DNA from: a virus
IMG/VR virus record: IMGVR_UViG_3300042987_001283
Location: 1-23,220 of that record
Length of the DNA: 23,220 nucleotides
Direction: 5' to 3' (one strand)
The position numbers and the translations under genes are program-made. Each line of letters begins with the position of its first letter. The stretch's first letter is position 1. This document shows positions 16,156-22,360 of the stretch, piece by piece. A model generated the notes under the pieces. It searched no databases, was not told where the DNA came from, and worked only from the letters and a program-made list of their open reading frames with translations.

Positions 16156-16511
16156 GCGACCTTCTTGGCGTTCCTGAAAATTCGACCGTGGAAACGCAAG
16201 GCGCGCCTTTGCTCGCCACCGAGCAGGGAATTAATTTAACCGTTAATCGAATTGCCGAACTTGTGGAAGTGCAATCACCGGCGCAAATTGAGGTTCAATC
16301 CAGCGTTGGCACGTTGACGGTTTACGCACCGGGTCCAGTTGGCGCGCGTGGTCCTGCTGGTCCGCAAGGTCCTGCTGGTGGTCCGATCAATCAGCTTTCG
16401 CAGCTTGAAGACGTGTTGCTGGTCAACCTGTCCGACGCCAATCTTTTGAAATATCACAGCGGGTTGCAAAAGTGGACGAACTCGCAATCCGTTGACGGCG
16501 GTTCCTTCTAG
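16152..16511 (+). CDS. Small tail protein with short collagen-like segment
   Basis: 119 aa from GTG 16152, overlapping the previous stop (GTGA) with GGAGG just upstream. The N-terminal half is beta-like (EVQSPAQIEVQSSVGTLTVY). A run of five Gly-X-Y triplets follows at residues 61-75 (GPVGARGPAGPQGPA), then LSQLEDVLLVNLSDAN and a C-terminus ending VDGGSF. Collagen-like triplets are common trimer-forming elements in phage fibres. The C-terminal tag is shared with the next protein. Confidence 0.75.
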   Translation: MSDLLGVPENSTVETQGAPLLATEQGINLTVNRIAELVEVQSPAQIEVQSSVGTLTVYAPGPVGARGPAGPQGPAGGPINQLSQLEDVLLVNLSDANLLKYHSGLQKWTNSQSVDGGSF

Positions 16512-16519
16512 GAGAGACG

Positions 16520-17743
16520 ATGGCAAATACAATCCGAATCAAAAGACGTTCCTCAAGCGGAAGCGCTGGCGTTAGCGGCGTTACCGCGTACAACGGGGAA
16601 TTGCTCTACAATGAAGCCGACAACATTCTTTATTACGGTTATGGTGATGCGGGCGGAGGTGTTGCCAGCAGCATCACCGCAATTGCAGGAACTGGAAGCT
16701 TTTGCACGCTGGGAACTTCGCAGACGGTCACAGGCGCCAAAACGTTTAGCGCAGCTACCACTTTTTCTAATTCCGTAAGTTTTACAAATACTTCCCTTAC
16801 TTTCCCTTCCGGTTTTCAGCTTCCGGTTAATCGAGGTGGAACCGGCTCGGATACCGCCAGCGGTGCGCGTTCCAATCTTGGCGCCGCGGCAAGTGGCGCG
16901 AATTCCGACATTACTTCCATTACTGGATTGACTACAGCGCTAACCGTGGCGCAGGGTGGAACAGGTTCCACAACGGCAAGCGGCGCGCGCTCGAACCTTA
17001 GCGCAGCGGCAAGCGGTGCGAATTCGGACATCACTTCGATTACCGGCTTAACAACTGCTTTAAGCGTTGCGCAGGGTGGAACCGGTGGCACAACCGCAGC
17101 GCTGGCAAGAACTAATCTTTTGCCTTCATTTACCGGGGCGGGTGGCAAATACCTTGCTGTAAATTCAGGCGCTACCGACATTGAATACGTAACCGCTACC
17201 AGCGGCACCGTGACCAGCGTATCTCTTACCGTTCCAACTAGCGTCTTGAGCGTGAGCGGTTCACCAATCACCAGTAGCGGAACGCTAGCGGTTTCCCTGG
17301 CGAATCAGAGCGCAAACGTGATCTTCGCAGGACCAACCACAGGCGCGGCTACAACGCCAACCTTCCGCGCGTTGGTGGCAGCGGATATACCGGCGCTCAG
17401 TTACCTTGCGTCCAGCGGTGGAACGGTTTCCGGGAATGTTATCGTTACAGGAAATTTGACCGTTCAAGGCACGACAACTACCGTAAGTTCAACGACCTTA
17501 ACTGTAGCCGACAAAAACATTGAACTGGCCACCGGTTCCAGCACAGACGCAGCAGCCGATGGAGGTGGTATTACGCTACACGGCGCAACCGACAAAACTT
17601 TGAACTGGGTTGATTCAACCGATTCGTGGACATCCAGCGAGCATATCGACCTTGCCAGCGGAAAAGCTTTTAAGATCAATGGCACAACCGTTTTAAGCGC
17701 TACCACGCTTGACGGCGTAGCGGTGGACGGGGGAACCTTCTAA
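16520..17743 (+). CDS. Tail fibre protein with 40-residue repeats
   Basis: 407 aa, Ser/Thr/Gly/Ala-rich. The N-terminal roughly 45 residues (ANTIRIKRRSSSGSAGV, YNGELLYNEADNILYYG) form a small domain also seen at the start of the next protein. Residues about 106-200 contain two full copies and one partial copy of a 40-residue unit (GGTGSxTASGARSNL, AAASGANSDITSITGLTTAL). The C-terminal part carries VTGNLTVQGTTTTVSS and ends VAVDGGTF. GGAGAG precedes ATG 16520. Likely a trimeric side or central fibre. Confidence 0.83.
   Translation: MANTIRIKRRSSSGSAGVSGVTAYNGELLYNEADNILYYGYGDAGGGVASSITAIAGTGSFCTLGTSQTVTGAKTFSAATTFSNSVSFTNTSLTFPSGFQLPVNRGGTGSDTASGARSNLGAAASGANSDITSITGLTTALTVAQGGTGSTTASGARSNLSAAASGANSDITSITGLTTALSVAQGGTGGTTAALARTNLLPSFTGAGGKYLAVNSGATDIEYVTATSGTVTSVSLTVPTSVLSVSGSPITSSGTLAVSLANQSANVIFAGPTTGAATTPTFRALVAADIPALSYLASSGGTVSGNVIVTGNLTVQGTTTTVSSTTLTVADKNIELATGSSTDAAADGGGITLHGATDKTLNWVDSTDSWTSSEHIDLASGKAFKINGTTVLSATTLDGVAVDGGTF
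16835..17124 (+). repeat. 120-bp direct repeats within the fibre gene
   Basis: Copies start at 16835, 16955 and 17075, exactly 120 bp (40 codons) apart; the third is truncated. Synonymous differences separate the copies, so they are not a recent duplication. Confidence 0.85.
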
Positions 17744-17745
17744 GC

Positions 17746-18693
17746 GTGGCAAACACGATCAAGCCAAAACGAAGTTATACCGCATCGGCAACGCCAACGC
17801 TTGCCGCTGGGGAACTCGCCATTCAGGCAGCAGATAAAAAAGTGTTTATTGGCAACTCTGGTGGCACAGGAAATATCTTAGTTGCCAGCCTGAACGGTGC
17901 GGACATTATCGGAACGGTTGCCAGCGCAACCAGCGCAACAACAGCAACGTCGGCAACCAGCGCAACAACTGCAACTAATCTCGCCGGTGGTGGTGCAGGG
18001 CAATTGCCTTACCAGTCGGCAAGTGGTACGACTGCAATGCTGGCGGCTGGAACGGCTGGCAACCTGCTACAGTCTAACGGCACCAGCGCGCCAAGCTGGG
18101 TGGCATCACCTGGTGTGCCAACTGGGTCGGTATTTCCGTACATTGCTTCAACAGCGCCAACGGGCTATCTTTTAGCAGATGGGTCGGCTGTTTCGCGAAC
18201 TACCTACGCCACGTTATTTGCGGTGATTGGCACGTCGTACGGCGCTGGAAACGGTTCGACAACCTTCAACGTTCCAGATATGCGCGGACGCTTCCCGCTT
18301 GGGTCCGGTACTGGAACCGGCCTAAATGCTTCAGGCACAGGCGCGCCTTCAGGCACAACGCAAACAGCGCGGTCATTAGGCCAATGGGGTGGTGAAGAAA
18401 CGAATTTGTTGACCACAACAGAAATGCCAAGTCACAATCACAATGGTGCTACACAGGGTGCAGGCAGTCACTATCACACTTTCGGCAAGCCTGCTTTAAG
18501 TTATGTTTCACCAAATGGTACCACTACTGTTTCGGTTCCTTCAGGCACCATGCACAGGTTTTCAGATTCTGATGGCGTGAATGATACCGACACGGCAGCC
18601 AATCACACCCACACTATTGATAGCCAAGGTGGTGGCGGCAGGCATAATAACGTGCCGCCTTTTGTCGTTCTAAATTTCATTATTAAAACTTAG
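17746..18693 (+). CDS. Tail collar domain fibre protein
   Basis: 315 aa from GTG 17746 (GGGGGAA upstream, within the end of the previous gene). An N-terminal domain paralogous to that of the preceding fibre (MANTIKPKRSYTASATPTLAAGELAI in parts) is followed by an Ala/Thr/Ser-rich shaft (SATSATTATSATSATTAT). The phage tail collar domain begins at GSVFPYIASTAPTGYLLADG and continues to FNVPDMRGRFPLG. The C-terminus has His-rich motifs (MPSHNHNGA, SHYHTF, NHTHTID) and ends VPPFVVLNFIIKT, as in short-tail-fibre proteins that bind metal along the trimer axis. Receptor binding is the likely role. Confidence 0.9.
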   Translation: MANTIKPKRSYTASATPTLAAGELAIQAADKKVFIGNSGGTGNILVASLNGADIIGTVASATSATTATSATSATTATNLAGGGAGQLPYQSASGTTAMLAAGTAGNLLQSNGTSAPSWVASPGVPTGSVFPYIASTAPTGYLLADGSAVSRTTYATLFAVIGTSYGAGNGSTTFNVPDMRGRFPLGSGTGTGLNASGTGAPSGTTQTARSLGQWGGEETNLLTTTEMPSHNHNGATQGAGSHYHTFGKPALSYVSPNGTTTVSVPSGTMHRFSDSDGVNDTDTAANHTHTIDSQGGGGRHNNVPPFVVLNFIIKT

Positions 18694-18700
18694 GGGAAAC

Positions 18701-18889
18701 ATGGAAATATTAATAAGGGAAAACACCCAAGCGGATACCGGAACCAAAGGATATGCAGTTCAATTCATTGCCCAGCAGGGCAAAAGGCGAGTGGACGAAT
18801 CAGATTTTTTCCCTGATGGATCAGAGATAGAAACCATCATTCAGCAGTTACGCAAACAGCTTCGAAAATACTTTGACGCCAACCCATAA
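18701..18889 (+). CDS. Small hypothetical protein
   Basis: 62 aa, charged, no membrane segment, no cysteine. GGGGAA lies just upstream of ATG 18701 and the gene follows the collar protein after 7 bases. The C-terminal half (EIETIIQQLRKQLRKYF) looks helical. It ends just before the promoter-like element of the next module. I recognise no family; a fibre-assembly helper is possible from position only. Confidence 0.6.
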   Translation: MEILIRENTQADTGTKGYAVQFIAQQGKRRVDESDFFPDGSEIETIIQQLRKQLRKYFDANP

Positions 18890-18895
18890 TACCGA

Positions 18896-18929
18896 GCAAT
18901 TTCGCAAAATTTAAAATCAATGGTACGCT
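18896..18929 (+). promoter_or_regulatory. Candidate promoter for the lysis module
   Basis: CCGAGCAATTT (18892-18902) lies exactly 19 bases before GGTAC (18922-18926), as in the element at 15744. The aligned boxes are TTCGCA (18901-18906) and TACGCT (18924-18929) with a 17-base spacer, both weak. A TAAAAT at 18912-18917 is an alternative -10. It lies in the 67-base gap before the lysis-module start. Confidence 0.5.
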
Positions 18930-18956
18930 GGAATCATTCCTTTTAGGAGCGCTTCC

Positions 18957-20516
18957 ATGCTGGCGTTTTTACTTTCGCTGTGCCTTTTTCAGATTGAAGG
19001 TTCTTCTGTTGAAGGCGGTCGCACGTCACCGGATGGACGCGAAGAAATTCAGATTGATTTGCCTGGCGCCGAACACATGAAGAACACCGGCGGGCGCGAC
19101 GGCGCAGGCTTGTGCGTGTTTACCAGCGTGGAACACGCTGGACGCTGGCAGAACGTGGAAAGCGTTCGCGGATTCCAAACAAAAATGACTAAAGAGTTAG
19201 GCGGCGGATATCCGAGCAAGCTTGAAAAAATGATGGGAAAATACTGCACAGGCGCGCAATTCCTGCAATACGAAGGCAACGACCCAAGCTTGATCAAGCT
19301 AGCGCTTTCCACCGGAAGAATGCCAGCGGTCACTTACGGTTATAGTCCGCGCTACGGCAGCGGAAAGATAGCGCACATGGTGAATATCGCGCATTTGAGC
19401 GATCGCTGGGCAGCGATTCTAGATAACAACTTTCCTGGCGATAACCGATATGAATGGATGGCGCCAGAGGAATTCCGCAAACGCTGGATATCTGGCGGAG
19501 GCGGTTGGGCGGTCTTCCTGCTAGCGCCGCCACCGCCACCGGTTCCAGTTAACGCAAACGATAATCAGGTAGTTTACGGCGCAATCAAGCCGCGCGGCGG
19601 TGGTGGATGGGGCGCTAATGGTTGCCCTTCGGTCGAAGGAGACAGCAACCAGTCAGAATACAAGTGGGTCGAGTTTGCAGACGATGACGGCGGCGATCAA
19701 ATTGCGCTCTATCGTAAATTAGTCCAAGTCGGAATCTGGTCACGCGCTGGCAATTACTACCGCGAGCTTCGCCCAGATGGAAGCTTCGGGCCGAGGCAGG
19801 ATAAAGCGCCGGTGGAATTGCCTGCAATCTATCAGCGCAGCAGGCGCGTAGAGCAGGGGCCGCTATTCTTTGGCGTCGAGCGTGACAAGATTGACCAGGG
19901 TTGCGAGCGATTCTTCCTCGATGGCCGTGAAGTAAACCGCACCAAGGCTTTCCAAATCCTCAAGGAAGGCAACACGCTGACGGATGACCGCAGCAAGTTG
20001 CGCTTAACGGTGATAGGCAGCGCAGAGCAATGCCGACAAATTATCAATGACATGGACACAAACGCGGACCTCAAAGCATGGTCCGAACAAGTTCTCATTC
20101 AATGCTATCGCCCGAACGATTGGGCGGTTGCTAATGTTGGCTTTGCGCCTGGCGCGCCGCGTATCGTGGTACAGTCTGGACCGGATGCAAACGGGAACGG
20201 GAAAGTCTTACATTCTCAAGCAGACTATGACGGTGGCGCTGTCAAGCTAGCTCAGGCGTTGCGCAAGGTGCGACCGGACTACGACCCGAAGAAAGACCCA
20301 GACAAACGCAAGGAAGCTGATGCACCTGCAAGCGGTGGCTTTTCCTTCGTGATCATGCTGGCCGCAGGCATTGCCACCATGGTTGGCCTGCCATGGCTAG
20401 GAAAAATCATTGCCAGCATTCCAGCGATCTTGCCATTTTTCCAAAAGCAGGACACGCAAAAGGAACAGGCAAAGCCGGTATCACGCAAGCCAAAGCGAAA
20501 CAGGAAAAAGACTTAA
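18957..20516 (+). CDS. Secreted/anchored C39-like cysteine peptidase-fold protein, candidate lysis enzyme
   Basis: 519 aa. The N-terminus is hydrophobic (MLAFLLSLCLFQIEG), signal-like. A papain/C39-like domain (about 40-190) shows a plausible triad: Cys53 in DGAGLCVFTSVEH, His140 in KIAHMVNIAH and Asn157 or Asn158 in WAAILDNNFPGD, followed by YEWMAPEEFRKRW. A Pro-rich linker (PPPPPVPV) leads to a second domain (about 205-440) that I cannot name, with GCERFFLDGREV and LRLTVIGSAEQC. A Lys/Asp-rich stretch precedes a transmembrane segment (about 460-495) and a basic tail ending KPKRNRKKT. TAGGAG precedes ATG 18957. Its place before a holin-like gene suggests cell-wall degradation, but no classical peptidoglycan hydrolase motif is present. 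Confidence 0.7.
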   Translation: MLAFLLSLCLFQIEGSSVEGGRTSPDGREEIQIDLPGAEHMKNTGGRDGAGLCVFTSVEHAGRWQNVESVRGFQTKMTKELGGGYPSKLEKMMGKYCTGAQFLQYEGNDPSLIKLALSTGRMPAVTYGYSPRYGSGKIAHMVNIAHLSDRWAAILDNNFPGDNRYEWMAPEEFRKRWISGGGGWAVFLLAPPPPPVPVNANDNQVVYGAIKPRGGGGWGANGCPSVEGDSNQSEYKWVEFADDDGGDQIALYRKLVQVGIWSRAGNYYRELRPDGSFGPRQDKAPVELPAIYQRSRRVEQGPLFFGVERDKIDQGCERFFLDGREVNRTKAFQILKEGNTLTDDRSKLRLTVIGSAEQCRQIINDMDTNADLKAWSEQVLIQCYRPNDWAVANVGFAPGAPRIVVQSGPDANGNGKVLHSQADYDGGAVKLAQALRKVRPDYDPKKDPDKRKEADAPASGGFSFVIMLAAGIATMVGLPWLGKIIASIPAILPFFQKQDTQKEQAKPVSRKPKRNRKKT

Positions 20517-20575
20517 AGCAACGCTTGCGCGCTCATCAACACGCGCCATAAATCCATGCGAAGATAGGAGCAGAC

Positions 20576-20800
20576 ATGGCAGAAGACGTAAAGCCGGGAT
20601 ACAAGACGACTGAATTTTGGATAACGCTAATCGGTCAGGCGGTGGCGCTTGGCGTTGTGTTTGGTATCGTCCAACCGCAAGATCAAGGAACTATAGCCGA
20701 TGCCGCAGGCAAAGCGGTGCAAGGCGTGTTTGCGCTTATCGTTAGCGGAGCAACTATTCTTTCTTATATCAGCGCACGCGTGAGGCTTAAAGACAAATGA
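20576..20800 (+). CDS. Holin-like two-TM protein
   Basis: 74 aa with two hydrophobic segments, about 15-34 (FWITLIGQAVALGVVFGIV) and 48-68 (VQGVFALIVSGATILSYIS), separated by a short polar turn. The charged N-terminus (AEDVKPGYKTTEFW) is like that of many small phage holins and the C-terminus is basic (RVRLKDK). TAGGAG precedes the ATG. Its position after the candidate lysis enzyme fits a role in membrane permeabilisation. The stop overlaps the next small gene (ATGA). Confidence 0.72.
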   Translation: MAEDVKPGYKTTEFWITLIGQAVALGVVFGIVQPQDQGTIADAAGKAVQGVFALIVSGATILSYISARVRLKDK

Positions 20801-20934
20801 ACGCGCAAGGAATCATTACCGGTCTGATGCTTGGCTGGCTTTCCTGGCTGACGTTCTACGGTGGTTGCCATTGTGCCAGCGGAAGACCTCTGCTGAAAAT
20901 CGGCAAATGGCTTCTTTGGTTGCTGACGCTGTGA
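20797..20934 (+). CDS. 45-aa membrane protein in the lysis module
   Basis: A short reading frame whose ATG overlaps the holin-like stop (ATGA) and whose stop overlaps a GTG start downstream (GTGA). The product has two Trp/Leu-rich hydrophobic stretches (GIITGLMLGWLSWLTFYGG and KIGKWLLWLLTL) with a CHC motif between them. Perfect coupling on both sides and clear membrane character argue that it is real. It may be a second holin, antiholin or pinholin; no family is recognised. Confidence 0.6.
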   Translation: MNAQGIITGLMLGWLSWLTFYGGCHCASGRPLLKIGKWLLWLLTL

Positions 20935-21275
20935 CGCAGGACGAGGAAGGCGAAGACCCGTGGCTAACCAACCTTGAGCGCGAATTCTTTGAGCGCGAGC
21001 GAGGCTTTACGGAAGACCCGGAAGACTTGCGCACCATTCTTTTGCGTCGGCTGGCAATCAAGTTTGATCTTCCTGTTGAATTTGTTGACCGTTTTATTCC
21101 GCTTCTGATGCAACAGTTTGTTTACGACTACAGCAGAGCGGCTACCATTCGCAAATGTTTTGAGCTTGCGGATGTAAACTTTCTGGACCTTATACCGAAA
21201 GACGAGCGCCAGAAGATTGAAAAAAAACAACTCGGACTAGGCAAAGACCCATTCAGGATCAGGCGTGAAAAATAG
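20931..21275 (+). CDS. Hypothetical acidic protein
   Basis: 114 aa from GTG 20931, chosen because it forms a GTGA overlap with the preceding small membrane-protein gene. Earlier in-frame starts (20865 or 20907) would overlap that gene extensively and add unrelated sequence. The N-terminus is acidic (TQDEEGEDPWLTNLEREF), the middle helical (LRTILLRRLAIKFDLP, FIPLLMQQFVYDYSRAA), the C-terminus basic. No catalytic motif is seen. The end overlaps the next gene by 11 bases. Function unknown. Confidence 0.6.
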   Translation: MTQDEEGEDPWLTNLEREFFERERGFTEDPEDLRTILLRRLAIKFDLPVEFVDRFIPLLMQQFVYDYSRAATIRKCFELADVNFLDLIPKDERQKIEKKQLGLGKDPFRIRREK

Positions 21276-21744
21276 ACCAGAAATAATTTGCCCGTCATGC
21301 AACGAAAAGAAAAAACACCGCGCGCGCGGACTTTGCCTGCATTGCTACACGGAAAAATACCCGCGCAAAAAAGTAGTGTGCCTTGGTTGTGGGATTCTCA
21401 GCGAACACAAAGCGCGCAACCTTTGCCATAACTGTTATCAGAAACGCTACCAAGACTTTCCAAAGCTGCCATGGAATCTTGGCCGTAATGCTGACGAGAT
21501 TCTGGAAGCGCTGGACCGCAAGCGCGTTGTGCCAGCGCAGGCAACCAGCGCGCAGCCGGGAACTGAGGAAAAGATTTGCGTCATGATTGAACGCCATGGA
21601 CGCGGTGAACTGCTGCATCATGAAGACGACAACAAGACACCGTTAAGACCGCCGACCTTATCGCATCAACCAGTACCAGAACTGGAACTCAGGCCGCACA
21701 AGACGCCGTATTGGATTGTTGACACCGGCGGGAATGATTTCTGA
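21265..21744 (+). CDS. Tandem zinc-ribbon protein
   Basis: 159 aa from GTG 21265 (AGGATCAGG upstream). Two homologous zinc modules sit 30 residues apart: CPSC...RARGLCLHCY (Cys9, 12, 24, 27) and CLGC...KARNLCHNCY (Cys39, 42, 54, 57), each CxxC-x11-CxxC with a HxARxLCxxCY core. The remaining 100 residues have low complexity and are rich in Pro, Glu and His, with no enzyme motif. Such ribbons bind nucleic acid or protein; a DNA-binding regulator acting on the adjacent GTACGGAA array is possible but unproven. It is the last gene before the gene-free att region. Confidence 0.7.
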   Translation: MKNRPEIICPSCNEKKKHRARGLCLHCYTEKYPRKKVVCLGCGILSEHKARNLCHNCYQKRYQDFPKLPWNLGRNADEILEALDRKRVVPAQATSAQPGTEEKICVMIERHGRGELLHHEDDNKTPLRPPTLSHQPVPELELRPHKTPYWIVDTGGNDF

Positions 21745-21754
21745 TAAAAGGCTT

Positions 21755-22282
21755 GTACGGAATTGCGTACGGAATTATAAAATCCCGTACGGAAAATAAA
21801 ATTATCCTTTTCAAAATGAGAATATGACCTCTTGCAATGCGAGATAATCAATGATGGCAAATTTAAACTATGCCAAATGACGAATGCTTCGTTTATGAAC
21901 TATTGCAAATAAGGACTATTTGTTGAATTAAGTTTTTCAACTACGCTGCGTGGTTATTCTTTATTTTTTTGTACGGAAAAAAATTCCATTTTTGAAGTCA
22001 TTTTTTGACGTACGGAATTTTGTACGGAAAAAAATTCTCATCGTTTTTTAATGATGAAAACAAAAGGTTTTGTACGGAAAATGGTTAAAAACAACCATGT
22101 TTTTTGAGGTAAATTAAAACCTAAAAATGATCACCAAACGCTTGTAAAATAGGCATTTCCGAAGATTGGTCTTGTACGGAAAAAAGGCATTGGGGTGCAA
22201 GAGGTCGCAGGTTCAAATCCTGTATCCCCGATTGGACTTACGACGATTTTGAAAGTGTAAAATTTCCGTACCAGTACGGAAA
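21755..22282 (+). repeat. Array of ten GTACGGAA sites flanking attP
   Basis: Direct copies begin at 21755, 21767, 21787, 21971, 22010, 22022, 22072, 22174 and 22274; one inverted copy (TTCCGTAC) is at 22264. Two pairs (21755/21767 and 22010/22022) have the same 12-base period and the form GTACGGAATTnnGTACGGAA. Most copies continue with A or T. Eight lie left of the tRNA-like core and two right of it. They best fit arm-type binding sites for the integrase or an accessory factor. Replication iterons or repressor operators are alternatives. Confidence 0.8.
22190..22231 (+). other. attP core matching the 3' half of tRNA-Pro(GGG)
   Basis: The segment reads as the 3' half of a tRNA: loop TTGGGGT (anticodon GGG at 22192-22194), 3' anticodon strand GCAAG, 5-base variable loop AGGTC, T-arm GCAGG-TTCAAAT-CCTGT (22207-22223), acceptor strand ATCCCCG and discriminator A (22231). 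No matching 5' half (expected start CGGGGAT plus D-arm) lies upstream, so it is not a complete tRNA. Lying 129 bases before an integrase, it is the expected attachment core that would restore a host tRNA-Pro on integration. The exact crossover limits cannot be set from one side. Confidence 0.85.
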
Positions 22283-22294
22283 ATCAACACTTTC
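22251..22294 (+). repeat. 44-bp imperfect palindrome upstream of integrase
   Basis: Inner arms TTTCCGTAC/GTACGGAAA (22263-22271 and 22274-22282) around a CA centre, and outer arms GAAAGTGT/ACACTTTC (22251-22258 and 22287-22294), on the same dyad axis with three mismatched pairs between. It contains the two right-hand GTACGGAA sites and overlaps a TAAAAT (22258-22263), so it could be an operator, a paired arm site, or a hairpin in the integrase mRNA leader. Confidence 0.75.
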
Positions 22295-22360
22295 TGGAAA
22301 ACTTTTAGTATTGATTCCGCTTACAACATCGGACACACTTCCACCCATGGGAGGAACCCG

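Larger units (their letters stand above)
21745..22360. other. Gene-free attachment and control region
   Basis: 616 bases, distinctly A/T-rich, without a credible reading frame on either strand. It contains the GTACGGAA array, the attP core and the palindrome described separately. No clear terminator was found after the zinc-ribbon gene and no convincing integrase promoter, apart from TAAAAT at 22258. Confidence 0.8.

Noticed and set aside
16816-17271. 151-residue minus-strand frame in the fibre gene
   Set aside because: Its Pro/Val/Ala repeats mirror the 120-bp repeats of the plus-strand fibre gene.
20534-20551. Small GCGCG/CGCGC hairpin before the holin-like gene as a terminator
   Set aside because: Only five pairs with a 10-base loop and no T-run after it.
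22181-22231. Complete tRNA-Pro gene
   Set aside because: Only positions from the anticodon loop to the discriminator are present; no D-arm or 5' acceptor strand upstream. Interpreted as attP core.
21755-22282. CRISPR array
   Set aside because: Repeat unit is only 8-12 bases, spacing is irregular (12 to 184 bases) and one copy is inverted.
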